Below, piece after piece: positions 53,205 to 63,115 of a DNA stretch of 64,000 nucleotides; within the stretch, counting starts at the first letter, position 1; every line of letters starts with the position of its first letter. Position numbers and translations under genes: made by a program. A model generated the notes under the pieces. The model ran no database searches. It saw only the letters and a program-made list of their open reading frames with translations, and was not told the origin of the DNA. Source of the stretch: Phenylobacterium sp. (GTDB lineage: Bacteria; Pseudomonadota; Alphaproteobacteria; Caulobacterales; Caulobacteraceae); the NCBI RefSeq assembly GCF_016793225.1, contig NZ_JAEUMN010000078.1, positions 1 to 64,000 of the forward strand. The letters are read 5' to 3'.

Positions 53205-54572
53205 ATGCCCGGGCTGTCCGAGCGCAAAATCCAGATCGTCCGCACGCTGGTCGAGACCGCGCCGGACTCGGTGGTGGGCAGCCTGCAGGCGGCCCTTTCC
53301 GAGACGGCCGCCGACAGCGCGCTCGGCACCGTGCGTCGGCTCGTCGAGTCCGAGTACCGCGAGCGCGCGCTGCGGAACCTGATCCTGCAGCCGGTCGCGC
53401 CGATGTGCGTGGGATCCGGCCAAGACCCCAAGAAGCTCACCTTCCCGGCGCGGGCGCTGGCGCAGCTCTGGCGCGGCCTGCGGCTGCACCACGGCCCGAC
53501 CATCGACGAGGTGCGCGCGGCGTTCGAGGAACAGCTCGCGCCGCATGAGGTCCAGAAGCTCACCGACGCGCTCACCGCGGCGGCGGCGGCCGGCCTGCGC
53601 GCTGCGGATCTGCCGGAGTTCGCCGCGGCCGGCGACGCCTGCGAGCAGGCCCGACCCGGCGGCCGCGACACCCTCGCCACCTGCCTCGACGTGGCCCCGG
53701 TCGTGCGGCGGGCCACCGAGCGCCTGCATGGATGGCTGACGCACCCGGGCGCCGACGCCTCGGCCGCCGCCCGGCTGGCCTACCGGGACGCGGTGGCCGT
53801 GTCGGACGACGCGGGCCCGCTGTTCTTCGAGATGCTGGCGGCCCAGATGGCGCAGCCGTGGATGGTGCTGCGGGTGATCTCGGCGGTGATGGACAAGCCC
53901 ACCGAGCGGTACCTGCGCGATTCCGAACTGGCGGGCTTCGCCGAGACCCTGCTGGACGAGATCGACGCGGGCCTCGGCCATATCGCGGGCCTGAAGGCCG
54001 ACGATGGGCCGGCCGCCGGCCGTGACGCCGCGCGACGGGCCGAGCTGATCGTGCAGCAGATCGTCGAGCTCGAGACCTGCATCGACCTGACGCGCGACAC
54101 GGGCTGGGGGCGCCGGATCCACCAGCAGCGCGCCAGCCTCGCCAGCGTGGTTGAGGGCCGCCTGCACGAGGCCGAGAAGGCGGTCGTCGAGGCGCTGCCC
54201 ATGCACGTGCCGCGGCAGCGCGCGCGACGGGCGGTTCCGCAACTGGCCGACCCGCCGCAGGAGCGCCTGGTGAACCGCGCCATCACGCTGCTGTCGTTCT
54301 CCGAAGACCTGCGCGCCACGGCCAACTACGGAGGCTTCTCCGCCACGCGGAACCGCCTGATCGAGACGCTGGGCGAGCACATCGACTACTACGTGGAGGA
54401 GGTGCTGGACCTGGTCCGCACCCACGAGGTCGAGAACCTGCACCAGGCCCAGGCCTTCCTGGAGCACGCGGCCGCATTCGATCGCCTGATCCGGGGCGCC
54501 CCCGCCGCCGAGCTCATCCACCGTCGGATCCACGCGACCATACATCCCGAACCCGCGGTCGCGCAGGGCTAG
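53205..54572 (+). CDS. Helical protein of unknown function
   Basis: This 455-residue soluble protein, rich in Ala, Arg and Glu, is predicted mostly helical. N-terminus LSERKIQIVRTLVETAPDSVVGSLQAAL and C-terminus ENLHQAQAFLEHAAAFDRLIRGAPAAELIHRR show long amphipathic helices. No signal peptide, membrane segment or known domain is recognised. It lies 77 bases after the kinase stop; a partial CtrA-like motif (TTAAC near 53151) is upstream. It may belong to a Caulobacterales-specific family. Confidence 0.75.
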   Translation: MPGLSERKIQIVRTLVETAPDSVVGSLQAALSETAADSALGTVRRLVESEYRERALRNLILQPVAPMCVGSGQDPKKLTFPARALAQLWRGLRLHHGPTIDEVRAAFEEQLAPHEVQKLTDALTAAAAAGLRAADLPEFAAAGDACEQARPGGRDTLATCLDVAPVVRRATERLHGWLTHPGADASAAARLAYRDAVAVSDDAGPLFFEMLAAQMAQPWMVLRVISAVMDKPTERYLRDSELAGFAETLLDEIDAGLGHIAGLKADDGPAAGRDAARRAELIVQQIVELETCIDLTRDTGWGRRIHQQRASLASVVEGRLHEAEKAVVEALPMHVPRQRARRAVPQLADPPQERLVNRAITLLSFSEDLRATANYGGFSATRNRLIETLGEHIDYYVEEVLDLVRTHEVENLHQAQAFLEHAAAFDRLIRGAPAAELIHRRIHATIHPEPAVAQG

Positions 54573-54667
54573 GCCCGTCCCGACCGGCCTCGACCGGGCG
54601 CGATCGCACGGCCCGCGGCGTTCGGACGGCTCGCGCACGCGAGCGGTTTCGGCTAGACGCTGCTGCC

Positions 54668-55744
54668 ATGTTGCTCTTCTGGGTCGTGGCGGGCGTCCTG
54701 GCCGCCGCCGCGGCGGGCCTGATCCTGATGCGCGCCGCAGGCGCCGCCGACGCGGCGGCCGCCGCGGACCCCGCTCCTGTCCTCTATCGCCGCCAGCTCG
54801 CCGAGATCGGAGACCTCGTCGAGCGCGGGCTGATGGGCGAGGGCGAGCGCAAGGGCGCGGAGGCCGAGGCCGCGCGCCGTCTCCTGGCCGCGACCGACGC
54901 GCCGACGGCGCCCTGGACCGCCGATCCGAAGAGCCGCGGCGTGCTGCTTGCGGTGGTGTGCGCCGCGCCGGCGCTGGCCCTGGGGCTCTATCTGCAGCTC
55001 GGCGCGCCAGGGTTCGGCGACCAGCCCTTCGCCCGCCGCCTCGCCGAGTGGAAGGCCAGCGACCTTCGGACCTTGCCGCCGCCCGAACTCGCGGCGGTGC
55101 TGCGCGAGGCGACCGCCAAGCGTCCGAACGAGGCGCAGGGCTTCCGCTTCCTGGGCATGGTGGAGAACGCCGCGGGCAACCCCGCCGGCGCCGTCAGCGC
55201 GCTGCGCCGGGCGACGGTGCTTGAGCCCGGCGACGTCGACACCTGGCGCCAGCTCGGCGAGGCCCAGGTCATCGCCGCCGGCGGCAAGGTCGAGGCCGAC
55301 GCCCAGGCGACCTTCCGGCAGGTGCTGGCGCTTGCGCCCGGCGACGCCGGGGCCCGCTTCTACCTCGCCCGCGCCAAGGCCGAGGCCGGCCAGGCGTCCC
55401 AGGCCGCGGCCGAGCTCCAGGCCCTGATCGCGGACCTGCCGGCGGGAGACGCGCGGCGCGCGTACGTGGAGACCGAACTGGCGCGCCTGCAGGGCCGCCC
55501 GGCTGCGGCGGCGGACCCGCAGCAGCTCGCCATGATCCGCGGCATGGTCGACGGCCTCGCCGCGCGCCTGAAGGCGGATCCGGAGAACCCGGAGGGCTGG
55601 GTGCGCCTGGTGCGCGCCTACGCCGTGCTGGGCGACGCCGGGAAGCGCGACGAGGCCTACGCCGCGGCGCGTGCGAAATACGCCGGACAACCGGCCGTGC
55701 TCAAACAGTTGGACGAGGCCGCCCGCGCGGAACAGATGCGATGA
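54668..55744 (+). CDS. Cytochrome c maturation protein CcmI (CycH)
   Basis: This 358-residue membrane protein has two N-terminal membrane segments (about 2-22 and 94-113) with a Leu/Glu-rich loop (YRRQLAEIGDLVERGLM) between them and a periplasmic TPR domain (about 140-355) that holds apocytochrome c for heme ligation. It starts the cluster ccmI-ccmE-ccmF-ccmH; ccmE overlaps its stop by four bases. Confidence 0.93.
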   Translation: MLLFWVVAGVLAAAAAGLILMRAAGAADAAAAADPAPVLYRRQLAEIGDLVERGLMGEGERKGAEAEAARRLLAATDAPTAPWTADPKSRGVLLAVVCAAPALALGLYLQLGAPGFGDQPFARRLAEWKASDLRTLPPPELAAVLREATAKRPNEAQGFRFLGMVENAAGNPAGAVSALRRATVLEPGDVDTWRQLGEAQVIAAGGKVEADAQATFRQVLALAPGDAGARFYLARAKAEAGQASQAAAELQALIADLPAGDARRAYVETELARLQGRPAAAADPQQLAMIRGMVDGLAARLKADPENPEGWVRLVRAYAVLGDAGKRDEAYAAARAKYAGQPAVLKQLDEAARAEQMR

Positions 55745-56271
55745 GCTTCCTTCCCAAATCCCGCAAGGCGCGCACGCGCCTCCTGCTCCTTTCTGTGATC
55801 TCGCCGGTGGTGATCGCCGCCGTGGCCCTGGCGCTCTGGGGCATGCGGGACTCGATCTCGCTGTTCTACACGCCGTCGCAGGCCGAGGCGGCCAACCCGC
55901 CGCCGGGGCGCGCCATCCAGCTTGGCGGGCTGGTGCAGGCCGGCTCGGTGCTGAAGCACCCCGACGGCCGGGTGGAGTTCACCGTGGCCGACAACACCGC
56001 CGCCGACCGGGTCGTCTACCAGGGCGACCTGCCGGACCTGTTCCGCGAGGGCCAGGGCATCGTCGCCGAAGGCTCGTACCGCCGCGACGGGGTCTTCGAG
56101 GCCAAGCGCGTGCTGGCCAAGCACGACGAGACCTACATGCCCAAGGCGCTCGCCGACGAACTGAAGGCCAAGGGCGAGTACCGGGGCGACGGACCCCCGA
56201 AGGACGCCGGCGGGCCTGCGGTGACCTCCGCCGCCGGCGGCCCCTCGCCGCCGCAGAGCGGGGGGCGTTAG
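55741..56271 (+). CDS. Heme chaperone CcmE (CycJ)
   Basis: This 176-residue membrane-anchored OB-fold protein covalently binds heme via His128 in LAKHDETYMP and delivers it to apocytochrome c. One N-terminal membrane segment (about 17-35). VEFTVADNTA and GIVAEGSYRRDGVFEAKRVLAKHDE are family motifs. Stop and ccmF GTG share one base. Confidence 0.96.
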   Translation: MSFLPKSRKARTRLLLLSVISPVVIAAVALALWGMRDSISLFYTPSQAEAANPPPGRAIQLGGLVQAGSVLKHPDGRVEFTVADNTAADRVVYQGDLPDLFREGQGIVAEGSYRRDGVFEAKRVLAKHDETYMPKALADELKAKGEYRGDGPPKDAGGPAVTSAAGGPSPPQSGGR

Positions 56272-58238
56272 TGATCGCAGAAGTCGGCGCGTTCGCGCTG
56301 ATCCTGTCGCTGGCCCTGTCGCTGGCGCAGGCGGTGCTGTCGTACGCGGCCCGCGTGCGCCGCTCGGCGGTGCTGGCCGGCGCCGGAGAGGGCGCGGCCA
56401 TTGCGGCCTTCCTCGGCGTGGCGGCCGCCTTCGCGGCCCTGATGTACGCCTTCGTGGTCTCGGACTTCTCGGTGGCCAACGTGGCGATGAACTCGCACAC
56501 GGAGAAGCCGCTGCTCTACCGGATCGCCGGCACGTGGGGGAACCATGAGGGCTCGATGCTCCTGTGGTGCCTGGCGCTGACCGGCTTCGGCGCATCGGTC
56601 GCCGGTCTGGGCCGCACGCTGCCCCAGGGGCTCAGGACCCTGACGGTGGGGACGCAGGGCGTGCTGGGCACGGTGTTCCTCGCCTACACGGTCTTCGCCT
56701 CCAACCCGCTCGCGCGGGTCGCCCAGCCGCCGGTCGAGGGACGCTCGCTCAACCCGCTGCTCCAGGACCCTGCGCTCGCGGTCCATCCGCCGTTTCTCTA
56801 CGCCGGCTATGTCGGCATGTCGGTGGTGTTCTCCCTGGCGGTCGCGGCGTTGATCGAAGGCCGCGTCGACGCGGCCTGGTCGCGCTGGGTCCGGCCCTGG
56901 ACGCTGGCCGCGTGGAGCCTGCTCACCGTCGGCATCACCCTCGGGTCGTTCTGGGCCTACTACGAGCTGGGATGGGGCGGCTGGTGGTTCTGGGACCCCG
57001 TGGAGAACGCCAGCTTCATGCCCTGGCTGGTCGCCACCGCCCTGCTGCACTCGGCCATCGTCACCGAGAAGCGCGGCGCCCTGGCGGGCTGGACGGTGTT
57101 CCTGGCGCTGGCGGCGTTCAGTTTCTCGATGCTCGGCGGCTTCCTGGTGCGGTCGGGCGTGCTGACCAGCGTTCACGCCTTCGCCGTCGACCCCACGCGG
57201 GGCGTCCTGCTCTTGATCATCCTCGGCGTGACCGCCGGCCTGGGCTTCAGCCTCTTCGCCTGGCGCGCGCCCACCCTCGGCCGTGGCGGGATGTTCGCGC
57301 CGGTGAGCCGCGAGAGCGCCCTGGTGCTGAACAACATCCTGCTGGCGGCCGCCACGGCCACCGTCCTCCTGGGGACGCTCTACCCGCTCATCCGCGAAGC
57401 GATGTCCGGCGAGGCCATCTCGGTCGGCCCGCCCTACTTCAACCTGACCTTCACCCCGCTGATGGCGGCGCTGCTCGTCCTGCTGCCGATCGGCCCGCTG
57501 CTCGCGTGGAAGCGGGGCGACGGGGCGACGGCGCTGCGGCGGCTCGCCGTGGCCGCGGCGGTGGCGGTCGTCCTCACCTTGCTGGTCGGCGTGCTGGTCA
57601 CGCCGCGCCACACCTGGGGCGCGCTGGGCGTCGGCCTGGGCGGCTGGCTGATCGCGGGCGCCCTGGCCGAGATCCTCGAGCGCACGCGGGTCTTCCGGGT
57701 CCCGCCGGCCGAGGCGTGGCGGCGGTTCACCGGCCTGCCGCGCGGCGCTTGGGGCATGACGCTGGCCCATCTTGGGCTGGGCGTGTTCGTGCTCGGCGCC
57801 GTGTTCGAGACGTCGTGGAAGCTCGAGGCCGCCGAGGCGCTGCCGGTGGGCCGCGCCATCGAGGTCGGCGGCTACAGCGTCCGCCTCGCCGCGGTCGAGC
57901 CGGTGAACGGGCCCAACTACGACGCCGACCGGGGCACGATCGTCGTGACCCGCGCCGGCCAGCCGGTGTGCCAGGTGACGCCCGAGCGCAGGTTCTACAC
58001 TGCCGGCGGCCAGACCACTTCCGAGGTGGGCCTCTGCTACCGCGGGCTGTCGCACCTGTACCTGGTGCTGGGGGAGCGGCGCGAGGGCGGGACCTACCTG
58101 GTGCGCGCCTACTGGAACCCCTGGGCGAGCCTGATCTTCGTGGGGCCGGCCATCATGGCCGCGGGCGGCCTCGTGTCCCTCTCCGACCGGCGCCTTCGCC
58201 TGGCGGCGGGCCGTCGGCGCCGGGAGCAGGAGGCGTGA
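56271..58238 (+). CDS. Cytochrome c heme lyase subunit CcmF (CycK)
   Basis: This 655-residue polytopic protein is the heme lyase core. The tryptophan-rich WWD motif GWGGWWFWDPVENASF (about 231-246) binds heme. About 14 or 15 membrane helices are expected. Heme-ligating His lie in periplasmic loops. GTG start at 56271. The gene for the thiol reductant CcmG, often after ccmF, is absent here. Coupled to ccmH by GTGA. Confidence 0.96.
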   Translation: MIAEVGAFALILSLALSLAQAVLSYAARVRRSAVLAGAGEGAAIAAFLGVAAAFAALMYAFVVSDFSVANVAMNSHTEKPLLYRIAGTWGNHEGSMLLWCLALTGFGASVAGLGRTLPQGLRTLTVGTQGVLGTVFLAYTVFASNPLARVAQPPVEGRSLNPLLQDPALAVHPPFLYAGYVGMSVVFSLAVAALIEGRVDAAWSRWVRPWTLAAWSLLTVGITLGSFWAYYELGWGGWWFWDPVENASFMPWLVATALLHSAIVTEKRGALAGWTVFLALAAFSFSMLGGFLVRSGVLTSVHAFAVDPTRGVLLLIILGVTAGLGFSLFAWRAPTLGRGGMFAPVSRESALVLNNILLAAATATVLLGTLYPLIREAMSGEAISVGPPYFNLTFTPLMAALLVLLPIGPLLAWKRGDGATALRRLAVAAAVAVVLTLLVGVLVTPRHTWGALGVGLGGWLIAGALAEILERTRVFRVPPAEAWRRFTGLPRGAWGMTLAHLGLGVFVLGAVFETSWKLEAAEALPVGRAIEVGGYSVRLAAVEPVNGPNYDADRGTIVVTRAGQPVCQVTPERRFYTAGGQTTSEVGLCYRGLSHLYLVLGERREGGTYLVRAYWNPWASLIFVGPAIMAAGGLVSLSDRRLRLAAGRRRREQEA

Positions 58239-58687
58239 GGCTGAAGGCGCTCCTCGCCGGCCTGGCGGGCGTGCTCTGCCTGGCCGCCGCCTCGGACCCC
58301 GCCGAGCGTCTTCCCGATCCCGCGCAGGAGGCCAGGGCGCGCGAGATCTTCCGCGACGTGCGCTGCCTCGTCTGCCAGAACGAATCGATAGACGACAGCG
58401 AGGCCGAACTGGCGCGCGACCTGCGCGTCATCGTCCGCGAGCAGGTCAGCGCGGGCCGCAGCGAAGCCGAGATCAAGCGCTTCCTGACGGACCGGTACGG
58501 CGAGTTCGTCCTGCTGACGCCGTCGTGGTCGCCGGGCAACCTGCTGCTGTGGGCCGGGCCCTTCCTGGTGGTGGTCGCGGGGGCGGCGCTGCTCCTCGCG
58601 CGCCTGCGCAAGACGGCGCCGGAACCCGAGCTGAGCCCCTCGGAAAGCGAGCGGTTGCAGCAGGTTTCAAGGGACGACGGCGCCTGA
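58235..58687 (+). CDS. Cytochrome c maturation protein CcmH (CycL)
   Basis: This 150-residue membrane protein has an N-terminal signal or anchor, the redox motif RCLVCQNESI (Cys44 and Cys47), and a C-terminal membrane segment (about 105-127). It reduces the apocytochrome heme-binding Cys pair. GTG start overlaps the ccmF stop. Completes the cycHJKL order. Confidence 0.95.
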   Translation: MRLKALLAGLAGVLCLAAASDPAERLPDPAQEARAREIFRDVRCLVCQNESIDDSEAELARDLRVIVREQVSAGRSEAEIKRFLTDRYGEFVLLTPSWSPGNLLLWAGPFLVVVAGAALLLARLRKTAPEPELSPSESERLQQVSRDDGA

Positions 58688-58734
58688 CACGTTCCCGCCC
58701 ATAAATGGACGCGAAGCGGCGCCTAAGGGTGGAT

Positions 58735-58770
58735 GCAAAGTAATTTGCGCGGACGTTGCACTTCGGTGCA
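58735..58770. promoter_or_regulatory. Tandem hairpins upstream of degP
   Basis: GCAAA-GTAA-TTTGC (58735-58748) and TGCAC-TTCG-GTGCA (58757-58770) are stacked between ccmH and degP. They could terminate the ccm transcript or act as an operator or 5' UTR fold for degP. Confidence 0.4.
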
Positions 58771-58839
58771 TCCCACCTAGGTTGTTTGGGCGCAGTATGT
58801 CTCTTGCGAGACGCGGGCTGCGCAGGGAAACGAAGGCTG

Positions 58840-60423
58840 ATGACCTCCAAGAAGACCGGTTACATCCTGGGCGCCGTCGCCGGCGCCGGCGTCATGGCGG
58901 CCGCCGTCGCGGGCGCAGGCATGCGCCTGCCCGCAGCCCATGCCGAAATGCCTCCGGGGGGCCTGATCAAGGCCTCGACCGCCCCCATCTTCGCCCCGCC
59001 CCCGGGCGCTCCGATGTCGTTCGCCGACATCGTCGACCGCGTCTCGCCGGCGGTGGTTTCCATCAACGTGACCAGCCGGGTCGACACCTCGAACCTCCGT
59101 CAGTTCCCCGGGCTGCCCTTCGGGATCATCCCGCGCGGGCCGCAGGGCGGGCAGGACGACGACGACGGTCCTGGCGGCGGCGATCCGGGCGGCCGCACCG
59201 AGCGCGGCCAGCCGCGCCTGCCCACGCAGCAGTCGTCGGGCTCGGGCTTCTTCATCTCGGCGGACGGCTATGTGGTGACCAACAACCACGTCGTGGAGAA
59301 CGCCGAGACCATCAAGGTCGTGCTCAAGGACGAGACCGAGCTCGAGGCCGAGGTCGTCGGCCGCGACGAGGCCACGGACCTGGCCGTGCTCAGGGTCAAG
59401 GGTCGGCGCGGCCCGTTCCCCTATGTGAACTTCGAGAACGCCGGCAAGCCGCGCGTGGGCGACTGGGTCATCACCCTGGGCAACCCGTTCGGCCTGGGCG
59501 GCACCGCCACGGCGGGCATCGTCTCGGCCTATGGTCGCGACATCGGCGAGACCTTCGTCGACTACATCCAGATCGACGCCCCCATCAACCGCGGCAACTC
59601 GGGCGGACCGACGTTCGACGTCTACGGCCGCGTGATCGGCGTCAACACGGCCATCTTCTCGCCCTCGGGCGGCTCCGTGGGCATCGGCTTCGCGATCCCG
59701 TCCGAGGTGGCCGAGGCGGTCACCAAGCAGCTGATCTCGGGCGGCAAGATCGAGCGCGGCTACATCGGCGCCACGATCCAGAACTTCACCGCCGAGATGG
59801 CCGAGGCCCAGGGTCTGGGCGACCAGAAGGGCGCCATCGTGTCCGACATCTCGCCCGGCGGACCGTCGCAGCGGGCCGGGGTGCAGATCGGGGACGTGGT
59901 GATCGCCGTGAACGGCAACACCGTGAAGAGCTCTTCGGACCTCACGCGCCAGGTCGCCCGGGTGCGCGCCGGCGACATCCTGCGTCTCGACGTGATCCGC
60001 GACGGCAAGCGCCGGACCGTGGAGATCCGCTCGGGCGTGCGTCCGTCCGAGCGCGAACTGGCGGCGAACGACAACCTCGGGCGCGGCGGCGGCGCGACGC
60101 CGCCGGGCGCCTCGCCCTCGCCGCGGGCGCCGGTCCTCGGCATGTCGCTGGGGCCCATCGACGAGGGCGCGCGCAACCGCCTCAACCTGCCCGCCGACGT
60201 CCGCGGCGCCCTGGTCGAGAACGTCGACCAGGCGTCCGACGCCGGCGCGAAGGGCCTGCGCCGGGGCGACGTGATCACGCTGGCCAATGGCCGGATCATC
60301 GCCGGGGCGACGGATCTCGCCGCGGTGGTGGACGCCGCCAAGAAGGCGGGCCGCACCAGCGTCGTCGTGGGCGTCTACCGCAACGGACGCACCGCCTTCC
60401 TCCCCATCAAGGTCGCCGGCTAG
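58840..60423 (+). CDS. Periplasmic serine protease/chaperone DegP (HtrA)
   Basis: This 527-residue protease has a signal or anchor (about 8-35), a trypsin-like domain with catalytic triad His150 (TNNH), Asp180 (ATDLAVL) and Ser254 (NRGNSGGP), and two PDZ domains (about 330-430 and 440-527). It degrades misfolded envelope proteins. The start at 58840 follows GAAGG; a longer frame from 58756 is rejected. A Gly/Asp-rich loop (about 100-125) extends the LA loop. Adjacency to cycHJKL is conserved in rhizobia, as I recall. Confidence 0.96.
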   Translation: MTSKKTGYILGAVAGAGVMAAAVAGAGMRLPAAHAEMPPGGLIKASTAPIFAPPPGAPMSFADIVDRVSPAVVSINVTSRVDTSNLRQFPGLPFGIIPRGPQGGQDDDDGPGGGDPGGRTERGQPRLPTQQSSGSGFFISADGYVVTNNHVVENAETIKVVLKDETELEAEVVGRDEATDLAVLRVKGRRGPFPYVNFENAGKPRVGDWVITLGNPFGLGGTATAGIVSAYGRDIGETFVDYIQIDAPINRGNSGGPTFDVYGRVIGVNTAIFSPSGGSVGIGFAIPSEVAEAVTKQLISGGKIERGYIGATIQNFTAEMAEAQGLGDQKGAIVSDISPGGPSQRAGVQIGDVVIAVNGNTVKSSSDLTRQVARVRAGDILRLDVIRDGKRRTVEIRSGVRPSERELAANDNLGRGGGATPPGASPSPRAPVLGMSLGPIDEGARNRLNLPADVRGALVENVDQASDAGAKGLRRGDVITLANGRIIAGATDLAAVVDAAKKAGRTSVVVGVYRNGRTAFLPIKVAG

Positions 60424-60519
60424 CCGCCGCGACCCCCGGGGGGGGCGGATCTCAGATCTTCGCCCCGAGGCGCGGCGAGGCCGCCGCCTCAAGCCTGCGC
60501 CGCAGCGGCCCGCCGCCGC

Positions 60520-61809
60520 TCAAGCGCCAGCGTGTCCGTCGCCGGGGAGGTTCGCACGCTCGCCGGCGTCCACCAGACGGATGTTCGGCAGCATCACGTG
60601 GATCCAGCCGAGCGCCAGCAGGTACGACACAGAGGCGAAGAGGAAGAGGGGCAGGTAGCCCAGCCCGGCGGCCAGGACCATGCCCGCCACCTTCAGGATC
60701 AGCATCCCGCCGATGTTGCCGCTGAAGACGCCGAAGCTCGTCATCCGTCCGATCTTCGCCTTGGGCGTGACGTCGGTGATGAGCGCGAAAAGATTGGTCG
60801 AGAACCCCTGGTGCGCCGCGAGGACCAGCGCCAGCACGCCGGCCGCGGCGAACGGGCTGGTGGCCTGGAGCGCCAGGGGCATGGGCAGGACCATCAGCGC
60901 GCTGACCAGCATGGCGACCTTGCGCACCCGGTTCACGGAAATGCCGCGGGCGAGGAAGCGCGTGGCCAGCGTGCCGCTGATCAGCGAGCCGGCCGCCGCG
61001 CCTGTATAGGCCAGCGCCAGGGGCGCCGCGATGTCGCCGCCCGACAGTCCGAACTGGCGGTTCAGGAAGTCGGGCATCCAGAACAGCAGCAGCCACCAGG
61101 TCGAATCGCTCAGGAACTTGGCCCCGGCGACGGCCCAGGCGGCGCGGTCGCGGAAGAAGGCGCCGCGCGGCGGGGTTTCCGCAGCGGCCGCGGGCGGCGG
61201 GGCGGCGTCGCCGAAGTTGACCTTCCGGGTCACCAGCAGCCAGCCGACCGCCCAGACAAGGCCGGCCGCGCCGGCCAGCAGGAAGGCGCCGCGCCAGCCG
61301 AAGGGGCCGGCGATCATGGGGATGATGAACGGCGCGCTGATCGCGCCGAAGCTGGCGATGGCGTTCTGGAGGCCCACCCCGGTGGAGCGCATGTGGGGTG
61401 GGAAGATCGTGGCGATGGTCTTCACCGCCGTCGGCGTCACGGCCGCTTCGGTGGCGCCGAGCCCGATGCGGCACAGGGTGAACTGGACCAGGGTGTGGGC
61501 CCAGCCGTGGAACAGGGCCGCCACGCTCCAGCTGATCACCGCGATCGGGTTGGCCCACTTCACGCCGAGCTTGTCGACCAGCGGCCCCGCGCCGAGCAGC
61601 GCCACGGCTGTCGCGCCCTGGAACCAGGCGCCCAGCGTGCCGTAGTCGTCGTCCGTCCAGCCGAGCTCTGCGGCCATCTCGGGCTTCAGCACCGAGATGA
61701 TCTGCCGATCGACCAGCGCCAGGATGCCGGACGCGGCCAGGAAGGCGAAGAGCATCCAGCGGAGCCGCAGGCTGGGCTCGCCGCCGACCGGGTGCGTGGC
61801 GCTCGTCAA
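60520..61809 (-). CDS. MFS transporter, hexuronate/sugar-acid (ACS) type
   Basis: This 429-residue 12-helix permease has the loop 2-3 region near GPLVDKLGVKWANPI and AFFRDRAAWAVAGAKFLSDSTWWLLLFWMPDFL, typical of ExuT/GudP-type anion:cation symporters. It starts at TTG behind GGGGGAGG. Divergent from a sugar-type dehydrogenase, it likely imports a hexuronate or aldonate; the exact sugar is unknown. Confidence 0.92.
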   Translation of the reverse strand: MTSATHPVGGEPSLRLRWMLFAFLAASGILALVDRQIISVLKPEMAAELGWTDDDYGTLGAWFQGATAVALLGAGPLVDKLGVKWANPIAVISWSVAALFHGWAHTLVQFTLCRIGLGATEAAVTPTAVKTIATIFPPHMRSTGVGLQNAIASFGAISAPFIIPMIAGPFGWRGAFLLAGAAGLVWAVGWLLVTRKVNFGDAAPPPAAAAETPPRGAFFRDRAAWAVAGAKFLSDSTWWLLLFWMPDFLNRQFGLSGGDIAAPLALAYTGAAAGSLISGTLATRFLARGISVNRVRKVAMLVSALMVLPMPLALQATSPFAAAGVLALVLAAHQGFSTNLFALITDVTPKAKIGRMTSFGVFSGNIGGMLILKVAGMVLAAGLGYLPLFLFASVSYLLALGWIHVMLPNIRLVDAGERANLPGDGHAGA

Positions 61810-61907
61810 GTCAGGCCTCCCCCTCGATCCTGGCCGGCCGTCGTCTGCGCAACTTTTGGGCTTGCCCCGCCGAGCCGTCTGGGAGAATGCTCATAATAAG
61901 TCATCGT

Positions 61908-61917
61908 TGTCATATGG
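61908..61917 (+). promoter_or_regulatory. Possible operator shared by the sugar-acid genes
   Basis: TGTCATATGG lies 17 bases before the start codon of the Gfo/Idh gene. Its inverse relative CCGTATGACA occurs at 63061-63070 ahead of the TonB receptor. The shared TGTCATAYGG element may be a regulator site. Statistical support needs a genome scan. Confidence 0.35.
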
Positions 61918-61933
61918 AATTCTGGAGAGGCGT

Positions 61934-63022
61934 TTGCCCGAGGTGGTTCGCTACGGCCTGGTGGGCACGGGCATGATGGGCGTCGAGCACATCCACAACC
62001 TGGCGGTCACGCCGGGGGCGGTCGTGACGGCCATCGCCGACCCCGTGGAAACCTCGCTCGGCTGGGCCCGCAAGGCCCTGGGCGACCGGGCCGACCTGGC
62101 GAAGGCCTACGCCGACAGCGCCGCCCTTGCCGCGGGCGGCGACGTCGATTGCGTCATCGTCTCCAGCCCCAACCACACGCACCGCGAGGTTCTCGAGCCG
62201 CTGTTCGACGCCGGGCTGCCGATCCTTTGCGAGAAGCCCCTGGCCACCACGCTCGAAGACGCGCGCTGGGTGGTGCGGCGGGCGGCCGAAAGCCCCGCGC
62301 CGTTCTGGACGGCGATGGAATACCGCTACATGCCGCCGGCCGCCGCCTTCATCGAGGAGGTGCACGGCGGGAGGATCGGGGACCTGCGGATGCTGTCCAT
62401 CCGCGAGCACCGCTTCCCCTTCCTGCGGAAGGTGGGAGACTGGAACCGCTTCGCCGGCAACACCGGCGGCACGATGGTCGAAAAGTGTTGTCATTTCTTT
62501 GACTTGATGCGGCTGATCACGCGCTCCGAGGCGGTGCGCGTCTACTGCTCGGGCGCCATGGATGTGAACCATCGGGACGAGCGCTACGACGGCCGCACGC
62601 CCGACATCATCGACAACAGCTACACCACCGTCGACTTCGCGAACGGCGTCCGGGCCATGCTGGACCTCTGCATGTTCGCCGACGGGGCCGAGAACCAGGA
62701 GGAGATCACCGCGGTCGGGGATACGGGGCGGCTGGACGTCCTGATCCCGACCGGAGCGCTGGTCTTCTCGCCCCGCGTCGGATTCCGCAATCCGAAGCGG
62801 GTCGAGTCGCGGATCGTGGACGTGGACCGCACGGCGCTGGAAGCCGGCACGCACCACGGCTCGACCTTCTACGAGCACCAGCGGTTCAACGCCGCGGTGC
62901 GCGGCGCCGGCCCAGTCGAGGTGACCGCGCACGACGGACTGATGGCCGTCGCCATCGGGACCGCCGCCGAGATCAGCGCCCGCGAGAAGCGCGTGGTGGA
63001 GATGAGCGAACTGGGCTTCTGA
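61934..63022 (+). CDS. Gfo/Idh/MocA family oxidoreductase
   Basis: This 362-residue NAD(P)-dependent dehydrogenase has a Rossmann fold (YGLVGTGMMGVEHIHN, about 6-21), the CEKPLA motif (about 97-102) with catalytic Lys, and a C-terminal beta-sheet domain. GGTMVEKCCHFFDLMR holds the conserved catalytic His region. Start is TTG 61934 behind GGAGAGG; no in-frame ATG is better. It oxidises a sugar or sugar derivative, consistent with the neighbouring transporters. Confidence 0.92.
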   Translation: MPEVVRYGLVGTGMMGVEHIHNLAVTPGAVVTAIADPVETSLGWARKALGDRADLAKAYADSAALAAGGDVDCVIVSSPNHTHREVLEPLFDAGLPILCEKPLATTLEDARWVVRRAAESPAPFWTAMEYRYMPPAAAFIEEVHGGRIGDLRMLSIREHRFPFLRKVGDWNRFAGNTGGTMVEKCCHFFDLMRLITRSEAVRVYCSGAMDVNHRDERYDGRTPDIIDNSYTTVDFANGVRAMLDLCMFADGAENQEEITAVGDTGRLDVLIPTGALVFSPRVGFRNPKRVESRIVDVDRTALEAGTHHGSTFYEHQRFNAAVRGAGPVEVTAHDGLMAVAIGTAAEISAREKRVVEMSELGF

Positions 63023-63056
63023 AGCCGAGCCGGTCGCCCGAATGATCATGAACCTG

Positions 63057-63071
63057 CTGTCCGTATGACAG
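63057..63071. promoter_or_regulatory. Palindrome upstream of the TonB receptor
   Basis: CTGTC-N5-GACAG (63057-63071) is a perfect 15-base dyad, 45 bases before the receptor ATG. It contains the TGTCATAC element also seen at 61908. GntR- or LacI-type control is possible but not shown. Confidence 0.4.
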
Positions 63072-63115
63072 CGTCAGACAACGAACGAGAGAAGAAGGAA
63101 CAAGGGGGGAGACAC